Shown: positions 54,680 through 64,000 of the stretch, piece by piece
Numbering within the stretch: position 1 is the stretch's first letter
Layout of the letters: every line of letters begins with the position of its first letter
Assembly (NCBI GenBank): GCA_905178155.1
Contig: CAJINV010000005.1
Location: forward strand, 798,564-862,563
Direction: 5' to 3'
DNA: 64,000 nt
Origin: Amoebophrya sp. A120
Taxonomy: Eukaryota > Sar > Dinophyceae > Syndiniales > Amoebophryaceae
Notes under the pieces: model-generated
What the model saw: the letters and a program-made list of their open reading frames with translations, nothing else
Database searches by the model: none
Told to the model about the DNA's origin: nothing
Position numbers and translations under genes: made by a program

Positions 54680-57053
54680 TTACCTTCGTTGAGCACGCCA
54701 ATGTTTCCCGAAAAAACTACGGTAGCAAGAAGTGCCTCTCATGGAAACCCGAAGCATACGAGCAACTTTCTGCACCCGGACGATTTCCATGACAACAAAC
54801 TCTAGATCGGAGAAATCTGTACGCAGGAGGATACCAATTGTCGGTGGGGCTTCTTCGGTCGAGACAGGTGATGAAGTGGAAGACGCAGCAGTTTCACCTC
54901 CTAGACACCCCCCGGACGACGCCGAGGCCGAGGACATGTGTTCCATCACCCGGTGCGTCTGTTGCAACTTTTGTTTGACGGTCTCTACAGTTTTCTCAAA
55001 TGTTCCGATCATGCCGATAACACCCCGAATGAACGCATCCGATTGCGTCTTCCCACACGACGTCCATTACAGTGAAAAGTGCCCCCCACCCCTCAAATTG
55101 TGATGCGAAGTTTCCAAAAGAAAACTTTTTGTCATGCATGAAAGGAGTATGAATCTTTCTGATGCAGAGTCTAGGCGTGTATCGCATCGCTTGCATGACA
55201 AGCGCCGCTCTTGCTGGGGTCTTTTGCAATACAAATTTTCGCTATTCACGATTGGAAACCTGTGATGCTGATAGGTGCAAGAGGGCGAAGATTTCATTTG
55301 GAAAGGTTTACAATACAAATTCTTTCAAGTTCGGGGGTGGGGGCATTTTTCATTCTGATAACGTCATCTTCAACACCAGCCCGGCTCTAGTATTGTCATT
55401 GTGCGACATCCCCAACATCAGAGTCAGTAGTGCTCCGACCGTGGAATAAAAACGCTCAAAATTCGGCTGGCGTGACTTTTTTTCCTCTTTGGTTCCGACT
55501 GTTGCGTTTCGTTTCCCGATTTGGCTTTCTAGCTCCGCGAAACGCTCAGCATAAAACCGCTCAGAATCTTCCGGCTGCCGTAACATTTTTCCCTGTTCGG
55601 TCCCGACTGTTGCGTTTCGTTTCCCGATTTGGCTTTCTAACTCTGCGAAACGCTCAGCATAAAACCGGTCAACATCTTCCGGCTGGCGTAAGATCTTTTT
55701 CTGTACCGCACCGCCTGTTGCGTTTTCTTTCCCGCGTTCTTGTAACACCGCGGAACGCTCAGAATCTGCCTCGCGTATTTTTAACATTTTATCCTGTTCG
55801 GCGCCGCCTGTTGGGTTCTTTCCTTTCCTGCTTTCTAACTCCACGTAGAATTGCTGAACTTCCTTTCCAAAGGAAGACACGACCGCCAGCAGAATCTCCT
55901 GTACATCTCCCGCGAAATTGCTCATCGTCATGCCCGCTGCGATTTGTGCTGTTGGGGTGCGGTGCTGACCTTGCTCTTGTCCAGCATCATTTTCATCCCC
56001 ATTCGAAGACATCGAGGAATCATCAGGCGCTTCTCGAATCTCTTCGAATCTTTCCCGGAAGGAAGGCTGTAGGCGACGTCGCGTCTCCAGCTGGGCGCGC
56101 GTGTCACTGACCGACATGCCGTGATCGTGCTGTGCAGGAGTTCCGCGGCGATTCAGAGTCCTTTGATCATCACCTTTCTCTTTTTCCTTTCCATTCGTCC
56201 ACCCCAAGGCAGGACAAAACTTGATCCCATTCTGGGACAAAAACTGGCGCGTTTCTCGCAGATACTTTCGCGTGTACACCGCTGCCTCGCACGTGCCGGC
56301 CAGTTTGTTTTTGTCTCGTAGGCGGAGCAAGTCTTGCACGCGGGTGTCAAAGAAGCTGACGTCAAGCATTTGGTCGAGGGAAAGGCAAAGAGCTCTCTCA
56401 ACGCCTTTGCTACTGTCCTCTTCGTCCCGAAGCTCCGCCGAGCGTAAGGCCTGGGACCATTTTTCCATTTTTGCCACCACGTTCTGGCGTTCGCTCATTT
56501 TCGGTCCTTTATAATAGTTGGAGAGTTTATGAATGGACGCAAGAGTAACGACCGCCTTGCCCGCCGTCCGCGGCGTCCTGTCCCCGTCCATGTCCGAACA
56601 AGCACAAAAATCGTCGCGCGGCAACGGCACCTGGTTTGCGGCCAGCGCTTGGATCGGTGTGTTGTGGGGGAGGACTGCGGGTTGTGGTTGTTCCTCTCGG
56701 TGTTCTACATGGTTCAGCGCGTTGTGGGGGACTGCGGGTTGTGGTTGTTCCTCCCGTTTTTCTCCAACCCTCTCCGCCAGATGGAGGTTTCCCATTTGTA
56801 TCGACAACTGATCAATATCCTCGTCGGCAGGAGCGGGGGAGTTATTTTCACCGGACTGCAAAAGCGCCCCAGCTGCCGCATCGTCCGAACTAGTACTAGT
56901 ACACGGGGCTTGCTGAGAAGTGTCGATAATTTCTGGGGCCGGAGCTGCTGACCGGGAGCGAAACTTTGTACTTTCGATCAGACGCACGCTCGCTAAGGCG
57001 ACAATCGCGGTCATCGACAGCGACTGACTCTTGAGAGTGAGTCTCAATCTCAT
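54680..57053 (-). CDS. Secreted paralogue A with tandem helical repeats, 690 aa
   Basis: Exons 57053-55361 and 55059-54680 sum to 2073 nt in frame; the intron is introner 16. The start at 57053 is chosen because the product then aligns with paralogue B from its first residue; the frame is open to another ATG at 57122. The N-terminus (SMTAIVALASVRLIES) is a signal peptide or anchor. Regions shared with paralogue B: FFDTRVQDLLRLRDKNKLAG, FAGDVQEILLAVVSSF, RFYSTVGALLTLMLGMSHN and MTSCG. Residues before the junction carry tandem copies of a block containing RFYAERFAELESQIGKRNAT, absent from B. The middle is Gln/Pro/Glu-rich. No known domain. A secreted lineage-specific family is inferred. Confidence 0.75.
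55065..55360. mobile_element. Introner element 16, family 3
   Basis: 296 bp in paralogue A. Ends CATTACAGTGAAAAGTG and TTTTTCATTCTGATA. Perfect flank ACGTC (55060-55064, 55361-55365). Paralogue B has the unoccupied site ATGACGTCGTG at 58530-58550. Inserted in the opposite orientation to element 13 relative to the gene. Confidence 0.94.
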
Positions 57054-58154
57054 TTTTGACGAATGACGATATAGAAAAAAAGCCTTTAGAATTGAGAGCT
57101 GTGTGGCTGCTATTGCATACATTCACACACCGAGGACACAATCTCGTAAAGAACAACTGACCCACAATTTGAAAAGAAGAAGAAGAGAGTTACAAGAATA
57201 TCAAAGCACTTAAGCCGCAAACAACCTTAAGCTACAACTTACCGTAAACAAGGTGGAAAGAATATATAATCACTTCCCCTGAACGAAGAGAGTATTTCCC
57301 TGAGGTAAATGTCTTTTTCATTGAAGGACTTCGCTGTGATCAACGACTACAGTGACCGTAGCAAAAACATGTAGCTAGACTAGTTACGCTGTCTCAAGAA
57401 CTATTCGATCATGATAGTCAAAAATAACCGCTGCTCCGACAAGATCCAACTGGATAGAGCCAGCCTTTGTCCAACACCAACAGCATCGTGCACCACCATT
57501 TTTTTCGATCAATTGTGCCACCAGCAACCAAAAGCAAGAATATGAATAGCTCCCATCCAGGCGTCGATAAAGATCCAGGAGCGGTTTTTACAGGGATCAA
57601 GTACGGCCAAGAGAGATTGCGCCATGTATTTCGACAGTCCGAGGGAATGTACGAGCTTCGAACACCTCATGTGCTGTTCCAGTCATCATCTTCCCGTGTC
57701 TCGGAAACAAAAAGTCAAAAGGAAAAGCTTCTTCTGCAAACATGACAGCTTCTGGTACGCCGGGCTCTCTTTCCTAGTTCCAGACGCACTTTCTTTCATC
57801 ATTCTAGGCGAAGCTATGCCTTCGTGCTTGCAAAGCTTCGTCATAGACATCCCCATCAACTGTGAAGGACCTGCGGCACCTTTGGCGCATCGGCTAGACT
57901 GCAGTTTGTTTTCCTTTTCGTTTATTGTTTTGGTTTTGCGTCTTTAAAAAATAACTTTTTCAGGAGAACAGCTATTTCACATACACATCCACCGTTCTTT
58001 ACAATATAATTTTTGCGCGCCACTCAGTGGCACATACGAGATGCTCCATGTTGCTGGGACATCTTTCACGATGCGTTGTTGCTGGTGCAACGCTTTTCTG
58101 CAGATCAATCATAGAAGACATCAACGCAGAAGTGTTCATTCCAGTGGAGCGGCT
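57054..58154. other. Spacer, nothing recognised
   Basis: 1.1 kb between the two secreted paralogues; short frames only. No introner ends and no RNA gene recognised. Confidence 0.4.
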
Positions 58155-59327
58155 TCATTGATTTCTGCGAGATACCAATTGCATTTGCCGTGCTATCTCT
58201 TCTGCGTGCCATGCCAGTGGACCCCGTAAGGGCTCCAAGGGGCTTTCGCACTCTTCCTGCGTGACACGCCGGAGCCACTCCGATTTCGATTGTTGCAGGG
58301 ATGGGTCCTGAATGAATTTACGCGAGGCATAATCGACTTTGCCTTTCATTCCATCTCCGATATCATGCCGCCAGTTCCAATCATGATACTTCTCCATGGT
58401 GAAAGTTTGAAGCCGTTGCACTTTCCTCTCAACGGTATCGACTGTTTCCGCAAATCCAGCAAGCAAGTGCAGCAACTCAGCACTTTTCAAAGTGGCAGCC
58501 TGGTGCCCTCGGCCGATCTTCCCCAGGCCCGGCGCGCACGACGTCATGGTCATCTGCAGATCTGTACTATTCCGCGACATCTCCCCGATCAAGCTCAGAA
58601 GCGCCACGACCTTGTAGGAAAAACGCGCGTAATCTGGCGTCTGGGGCTCTGCCACATCCTCGGGGGGATCATCACGCTCATCGAGAAACGCATTCCTCCA
58701 TAAGTAATGGCTCTTAACTTGAACCTCGAACCTTGACACGACAGACAACAGAGTCTCCTGCGCATGCACCGCAAAATTGTTCTGCGTCAACACGGCATGA
58801 TCACCTTGACAGGCAAAAGCTTCAGCACTTCCTTGCTTTTGATCTCCACACCCGCTCTTCTGTACTAGGAAAGGCAGGAGGTGGGCCACCGTGACACGCT
58901 CGTGCTCGCACTGGAGCTGCGAAAGCCACAAGCTCTTCGACAGTACTTCCTGTCCTCGAGCAGCTTGTTCGTCTTGCTGTGCTACCAACTCCTCGGCAGC
59001 GGAAAAGATCTTTCGTGCCTGTTCGAGGGGGTGCATGTTCGCTGCTGGACAAGTGGCGGACAACTTGTATTTGTCCGGGGCGTTCAGAAGGTCTTGCATG
59101 CGGCTGTCAAAACACTCAAGAGCGAGAACTTCTTTGCCGAGGAATTTCTTGCGCTCTTCTCCTTCTTTCAGGTGGCAGCCTCCCATCTGAAGTGCCAACT
59201 TGCTGATGCACTGCCCCACTTGCTGAGAGCGAGCACGAAATCCCGCACATTCGATCAGACACACATTCCCGAAAGCGAGAATCACGGCCAGTCGTGCCCA
59301 CGCGGATTGGGCGAACCCCAACTTCAT
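58155..59327 (-). CDS. Secreted paralogue B, 390 aa, intronless
   Basis: Single exon. Start at 59327 (KLGFAQSAWARLAVILAFG) gives a signal peptide aligned with that of paralogue A; the frame continues upstream to 59435. Shared blocks with A: ECFDSRMQDLLNAPDKYKLS, FAVHAQETLLSVVSRF, RFSYKVVALLSLIGEMSRN, TMTSC and LLAGFAETVDTVERKVQRL. B lacks A's tandem repeats and its long Gln/Pro-rich middle. Several Cys suggest disulphides outside the cytosol. The C-terminal 80 residues (KYHDWNWRHDIGDG...) have no counterpart in A. No known domain. Confidence 0.75.
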   Translation of the reverse strand: MKLGFAQSAWARLAVILAFGNVCLIECAGFRARSQQVGQCISKLALQMGGCHLKEGEERKKFLGKEVLALECFDSRMQDLLNAPDKYKLSATCPAANMHPLEQARKIFSAAEELVAQQDEQAARGQEVLSKSLWLSQLQCEHERVTVAHLLPFLVQKSGCGDQKQGSAEAFACQGDHAVLTQNNFAVHAQETLLSVVSRFEVQVKSHYLWRNAFLDERDDPPEDVAEPQTPDYARFSYKVVALLSLIGEMSRNSTDLQMTMTSCAPGLGKIGRGHQAATLKSAELLHLLAGFAETVDTVERKVQRLQTFTMEKYHDWNWRHDIGDGMKGKVDYASRKFIQDPSLQQSKSEWLRRVTQEECESPLEPLRGPLAWHAEEIARQMQLVSRRNQ

Positions 59328-60245
59328 TCTTGATGCTTTTTTGCTATGAATTGACTCGGGTACAATTGATGCGGCTGCGCAAACGTAAAGTAAATACTTA
59401 TAAATTTTTTTTTCATCTAAAACGATAGAAAACAACTTTGTAATCTAATCATACACTTCTTCGACGACTTCAGCCCGTCTCGAGGAGGGGTTTCAAATTA
59501 CGCGAAGTTTGCAAAAAAGCCAATGCGTGCGAAGGAGAAGAAAAATTTGAGTAGTCCAGAAATTCTGCCACAAGTGAAGACTTCTAATCCCTGTATCTTC
59601 ACGATGTCGTTCCAGAGAATCAATTGCAACAGCGCCCTAGCGGTGTTCTATCTTCATCGAAAGACTTTGCGAGTACTTATCCCAGCATCTTCTGGACAAT
59701 CCGTTGATCAAACAGCGATACAACATGTCACTATCCATTCGTCGATGATCGTAACTCGTAGCAAGTTACTGTTCTTTGCCCTAGATCAGATAGAATGACT
59801 GTATGTCAGTCGCCCTAGCACAGAAACAGCAACTCGAAGATCCAGGAACGTTTCAGCACTCACAAGTACGCCGGTGGAACGCTTTTTGCTGCAGGTTATG
59901 TACTTGCACATGAACTACGAGCGATGTCCTGGCTTGTTCGGACATCTGCATTCTTGCAGTGCTGTTCCAATCTACATCTTGCCAGTAGATGTCGTTGTCT
60001 AGATCTAAGTAGTTCTAGTACTCACTTGGATATAAAACGTTCCTTCATAATGCTGGTGCGGTGCTCGCTGTCGCTCCCTTACCAGCACGTCGTGAAAATG
60101 ACTTGTACAGGACCGTCTTTTATTTGCATACGTAGTTCTTTCCTTTCAACATTCGACAAGAAATTCACTTGCGTCGGAAGATAAATTCCGTATCTGGAAT
60201 GGAACTTCTTTGATCGCTTCCTTATCCTCCTGCACTGCGCTTTCG
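59328..60245. other. Spacer, nothing recognised
   Basis: About 920 AT-rich bases; short frames only; nothing recognised. Confidence 0.4.
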
Positions 60246-63200
60246 TCACTTTTTGTTTTTCAGAAACCGCATTTTGTTCTTCGGCACCCGTACAAACCCG
60301 TGCCTGCCGGACTCGGTGTCCTTGGCGGTGAACGCGTCGAACTCGAATCTCACTTCGTCCGCCTTGAAGAGGTCTTCCTTGACATCCTCCTTAAAGTCGT
60401 CCGCACAGAACTCCCAGGACGCCAATTCCGTGCTGGAAAGCGTTTTCGTATCGAACCCGCGCTCCTCCGTGAAGGGCCCGAGCATGCTGTCGTCTACAAA
60501 CTTTGGCGGAATTGCGATGTGAACCTTGACTCGGTTGAAAGCTTCGGGAAGGGGCGGCCACGTGAACTGGAAAACGCGCCGGGTCTTATTGTTTTTCGCG
60601 GAGGACGACTTTTTCTTACTGTTTGCCGATGTTGTATCTTTGGACCGCGACTTTTCAATAACCGCGACCGAAATAATGCCGAAATCCGGCTTGTCTGCCG
60701 TTTTGGTGTCCTCGCTTGGATTCGGACCCGGATTGTTCACCCCCGAGGACGACGACGAGGAAGGTCTACTTTCATCACGCTGCCCCGCATTTTTCGCAGT
60801 AGTTACGGCAGCGTTTTCAAAACGACGCCCAGCAGCTGCACTTTCAGTGAATCTGGCTTTCACGTTTTTGATTTCCTTGTCCAGTTTCTCGTATAGATCT
60901 CGCAAGAGTGCGCTTTTGTCGGAAAGCGCCTTTTTCTCTTCCTCCCCCAAGTCCGGTAACCTCCTACACAGTCGGTCCGGGTGCACGTCGCGCCACTTTT
61001 TCTTGGCGGCCTCCAGCAGCGCGGTTGCCTCAGTCGTGGACTCGTCAGTTGTAAGCAGGTGCTGTGATCCCAACTCATCGTCCACGTTTTGTATGTCCAT
61101 GTGGATTTGCATGTCCGAAATGAAGGTGTCCACCTCAATGCGAAGCTGGTTATACGCCTGCAATGCTCCGGAATTTTTGTCGTCCGCGCTTTGATGGAGA
61201 TGATCCTGCTTCTTACTTGGCTTTAATATTTTTTTCTGTTCATCTTGATGTTTTTTACTCGAAGGCCCTTTCTGCTTCTCATCTGGTGCCACCGTTTTCA
61301 ACTTTGCCTTACTTGTTCCCTTGTTCTTCTGTCTAAGCCGTTCTACTTCGTCATTAACCTCGGCGGAAGATGATTTGCTGTCCATTTCACTGTCGCTACT
61401 ACTTTCTACCTCTCGTTCGACATGATCTGGTTTTATTTTCCCCTTGCCCGCAGGTCTGCTACCGCCAGCGACGTGTAGTTTTGGCTTCGGTTGCGCCTCG
61501 GCTTTCATCTTATTGTTCTGTGCGGCCTTTGTTCCAGGATGTGTTTTCGGCTGCGCTGTTGCTTTCACCGCTGGTTCTATTTTCGGAACACCTGCTTGTT
61601 TCGGCGCGGAACTCATTTTCCGTTCTCTTGTTCTTTGACCCTGAGCTTCCTTCCCCGCTGCTTGCTTTGGTGGAAGTTTTTGCTCGGGCAGCGATTCCGG
61701 TTGATGTTCGGCATTGTCAGACTCAGACTTTCCCCCCGCCTCACTATCAGAGGAAGACGACTCTTCATCCTGGTATGCTCCGTCTTGCTTTATGTGCTGC
61801 TGCGGCACAAACCCAGCTTGCGGAAAGCCTGTTGGCGAGAAGGCGTCCGGCTGGTGGTAGATAAGCCGATCGTTGTGAAGGAGACCCGAAACTGCAGCTG
61901 CTGATGTTGGTCGTGCTCCAGGAAAATTCTGTTCCGCCGGGTTCAAAGACCTACCACCTTGATGTTCTCTGGGAAGTAAAAATTGCTGTCCAGGAAGAGG
62001 ATCTTGGTGAACAGGCGGCACAGAACCAAAAACGCGCTCCTGTAGCTTCGGGAGGGGTGGCGTTCCAGAAGACGAAGAGGACTTTTCGCGGCCCAGCGGA
62101 GCTTCGCCGGCTAAGTGATCCAGCTCGGGAATAGAGCTATCGGAAGCTGCGATCGACGGGGAGCGATCGCGAATCGGATAATGTTGACCTGGGTTCATTT
62201 TACCTATGTTGCCCACGACCTCTGGTCGTGGCAACAATAAAGCGTGCTGCTTCTGGTGATGTTGCGGAGCTTGCATGTGCTGCAGCTGCTGCGCTTGTCG
62301 TATCTGCGCTATCCTAGGATCCTCATTTTCTTGGTTATTCTGCTCCAGCATCGCATTCTGCAGATTGTGCGCACCGGCCCAAGAAAACCGACTTCTCTTC
62401 TGCTCAACAACTTGCGGTGAATTCGGCTTTGCTTTGGCTTTCTCCTTCGATGCGCCTCCCGCTGCGGAAAGAGCACCTCCGCGTTTCTTGTCTTTCTTCA
62501 CCGGCGCAGCGACTCCACCTGTTTCTCCTTGTTCTTTTGGCAAGAACCTTCCGCCCGGGCCACGCTTCGGCAAAGCATTTTGCCGACCGGGCTGCGCTTT
62601 CGGTTTCGCTCGCGCCCGAAATGCCGCAGCTATTGCCTCATTAGCCCTTGTCTTCGCTGCTCGGGTCCTTCTTCTTTTCACGGGCGGCTCGTCGCTTTGT
62701 GATTTTTCCCGGGAAGAACTACGATTTCTTTGACGGAGCAATTGATTCTGTAGCTGTGCACTGTGCTGTTCGTCCTCCGGAGGGTTCTGCGGAGATGACG
62801 ACGAGGAAGTAGAGTTTTCGCTTTCATCGTCGTTTTCCTCTCGGATATTCCTGTTGTTCATTCCCCCGCGGCCCGGAGCTTCCTCGTCGCTGCTCGAATC
62901 TTCTGCCGATTCCCCTCTGTTGTGTGATGCGCCCGGAGCAGCTCCATTTCTATCGTCGCTGCTCGAGCTCGCCTCTTCTGCCGATTCCTCTTGTTCAACT
63001 GGAGCCGAACCGCTCGAATTCCGCTGTAGTTGCTGCGGGCGACCTGGCGCACCATCATCTTCACTGTCCTCACTTGAAGACACAGCGGCATCTTGTTCCT
63101 GCTTCCGCGCCAAAAACTTCTCTTCCGGCAAATTCATCTCTGCCGGTGATTTTTGCTGTGGTTCTACTTCGGGCACCGCGGGTTGCTGCTGCTCCTGCTG

Positions 63201-64000
63201 CAGTTCCTGTTGCTGCAACTGCAACTCCTTGTCCTCTACTGCTTCCATAATCAAGTCTTGACTCTGATTCCTCTTCCGAGGTCGCCCGGGGCCGCGCTTC
63301 ACTTGGTGCTCATCGTGCTGGTGCATGCGTGGCCGGCCACGGCCACGTTTTGCCTGCGGCTCTTGAAACAGCTGCTCTTCCCCCTGCTGCATGCGCGGGC
63401 GGCCACGGCCGCGCTTCGATGCACCATCACCACGCGCAGGCGGCAGCACAGGGACTTGTCCGGCCTGACCCCCTTTGCTTGTAGTTGGTGCAGCCTCTAG
63501 TAGATTTTTGGTCGGCTGGTGACTGTGCTGGCTCTGACGAGGCTCGTCTCCTACTGCTGCAGCGAAAAAGTCGGGCGATCCAACGACGTTAGACCGATTC
63601 TGAGGCTGAAATTGTGGTTGAGGTTGAAACTGTTGTGAGGACTCAAGCTGCTGCTGAGGCTGCTGTTCTTGTTCTTTCCCCTGCATTTTCCGTACCGCCT
63701 GCTGGTCTCGCCCCTGCCGCCCTAATGTTTGCATTTCATTTCCAGGATGGTGCGGCCGCTGTTGCAGAGGTACTACATCACGGGGATCAACATTCATCTG
63801 GGCAGCACGCCGTCGTGCTTGATGATGCTCAAGCTCCATATCCATTTGCGAGTGCTGCTGCATATGCTGTAACTGCCCCATCTGAACAGGTACCCCAGCA
63901 GCACCTGCGTGCCGCGAAGACGACGACGAGGAAGAGCCGCCGCGGCGCTGGACCACGTTCATACTCTCGTCCTGATGAAACATCAACACGCCATCCGCAG
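60246..64000 (-). CDS. AT-hook protein with J-domain-like C-terminal part, 5' end may be beyond window
   Basis: One open exon of about 1250 codons; the frame is still open at the window edge, with in-frame ATGs at about 63983 and 63962. Three AT-hook cores lie close together (about 63270-63430): KRGRGRPRMQQ, KRGRGRPRMHQ and KRGPGRPRKRN, each with the RGRP or PGRP minor-groove motif, so binding of AT-rich DNA and a nuclear place are likely. Between them and the C-terminus are long Gln, Glu/Ser and Lys/Ala-rich disordered stretches. Near 60960-61020 (plus coordinates) the protein reads AKKKWRDVHPDRLCRRLPDL followed by a helix, resembling a J-domain with HPD intact. The last 150 residues look globular. 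A chromatin role fits; the J-like part could recruit Hsp70. No introner in this large exon. Confidence 0.75.
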   Translation of the reverse strand, partial: ADGVLMFHQDESMNVVQRRGGSSSSSSSRHAGAAGVPVQMGQLQHMQQHSQMDMELEHHQARRRAAQMNVDPRDVVPLQQRPHHPGNEMQTLGRQGRDQQAVRKMQGKEQEQQPQQQLESSQQFQPQPQFQPQNRSNVVGSPDFFAAAVGDEPRQSQHSHQPTKNLLEAAPTTSKGGQAGQVPVLPPARGDGASKRGRGRPRMQQGEEQLFQEPQAKRGRGRPRMHQHDEHQVKRGPGRPRKRNQSQDLIMEAVEDKELQLQQQELQQEQQQPAVPEVEPQQKSPAEMNLPEEKFLARKQEQDAAVSSSEDSEDDGAPGRPQQLQRNSSGSAPVEQEESAEEASSSSDDRNGAAPGASHNRGESAEDSSSDEEAPGRGGMNNRNIREENDDESENSTSSSSSPQNPPEDEQHSAQLQNQLLRQRNRSSSREKSQSDEPPVKRRRTRAAKTRANEAIAAAFRARAKPKAQPGRQNALPKRGPGGRFLPKEQGETGGVAAPVKKDKKRGGALSAAGGASKEKAKAKPNSPQVVEQKRSRFSWAGAHNLQNAMLEQNNQENEDPRIAQIRQAQQLQHMQAPQHHQKQHALLLPRPEVVGNIGKMNPGQHYPIRDRSPSIAASDSSIPELDHLAGEAPLGREKSSSSSGTPPLPKLQERVFGSVPPVHQDPLPGQQFLLPREHQGGRSLNPAEQNFPGARPTSAAAVSGLLHNDRLIYHQPDAFSPTGFPQAGFVPQQHIKQDGAYQDEESSSSDSEAGGKSESDNAEHQPESLPEQKLPPKQAAGKEAQGQRTRERKMSSAPKQAGVPKIEPAVKATAQPKTHPGTKAAQNNKMKAEAQPKPKLHVAGGSRPAGKGKIKPDHVEREVESSSDSEMDSKSSSAEVNDEVERLRQKNKGTSKAKLKTVAPDEKQKGPSSKKHQDEQKKILKPSKKQDHLHQSADDKNSGALQAYNQLRIEVDTFISDMQIHMDIQNVDDELGSQHLLTTDESTTEATALLEAAKKKWRDVHPDRLCRRLPDLGEEEKKALSDKSALLRDLYEKLDKEIKNVKARFTESAAAGRRFENAAVTTAKNAGQRDESRPSSSSSSGVNNPGPNPSEDTKTADKPDFGIISVAVIEKSRSKDTTSANSKKKSSSAKNNKTRRVFQFTWPPLPEAFNRVKVHIAIPPKFVDDSMLGPFTEERGFDTKTLSSTELASWEFCADDFKEDVKEDLFKADEVRFEFDAFTAKDTESGRHGFVRVPKNKMRFLKNKK

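Noticed and set aside
1-64000. tRNA, rRNA or spliced-leader genes
   Set aside because: I scanned spacers for cloverleaf-like or leader-like sequence and saw none I could support by eye; absence is not proven without a covariance search.

Overview
The window looks like nuclear DNA of an alveolate, most probably a syndinian dinoflagellate of the Amoebophrya type. This is an inference. The grounds are: every supportable gene in 64 kb lies on the minus strand (unidirectional gene array); coding sequence is compact and GC-rich with AT-rich spacers; short GT-AG introns coexist with a second intron class that has mobile-element structure; and the gene content is eukaryotic (RNAi-type RNA-dependent RNA polymerases, RCC1 protein, NEDD8-like protein, EF-hand protein, secreted kinase-like protein).

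The main discovery is a set of 16 'introner' elements of 209-311 bp inside coding sequence. They fall into five terminal-inverted-repeat families, begin TATN and end NATA (mostly TATC...GATA), and are flanked by 5-bp direct repeats (13 perfect, 3 with one mismatch). Removing each element plus one repeat copy restores the reading frame. I built complete exon models this way for eight genes, and each sums to a multiple of three. Members of one family occur in both orientations relative to the host gene, and a neighbouring paralogue carries the unoccupied site. None of the 16 lies in an intergenic spacer.

Layout (all minus strand, listed by increasing coordinate): 0-8.4 kb, a partial Cys/His protein, a two-EF-hand protein and an SR-rich secreted or membrane protein. 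9.4-14.7 kb, a 1450-residue kinase-like protein with signal peptide, C-terminal membrane anchor and three introners. 15-16.7 kb, an RbfA-like ribosome factor. 17-21.8 kb, RNA-dependent RNA polymerase 1 (single exon). 22.3-31.5 kb, an acidic low-complexity protein, a secreted coiled-coil protein, two unknown multi-exon proteins and a NEDD8-like protein. 32.7-38.9 kb, an RCC1-repeat protein with four introners and a multi-pass membrane protein with one. 40.2-45.2 kb, three exon-rich genes, two of them with His/Asp-rich repeats. 45.9-49.7 kb, an orphan exon, a 1.3-kb element with ~47-bp inverted repeats, and a GT8 glycosyltransferase. 49.7-53.7 kb, RNA-dependent RNA polymerase 2. 54.7-59.3 kb, two secreted paralogues. 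60.2-64 kb, an AT-hook protein running off the window.

Together the genes suggest an RNA-silencing capacity (two polymerases), secreted or membrane proteins that could act at a host interface, and a genome still gaining introns by transposition. All product names rest on motifs read by eye; no searches were run.
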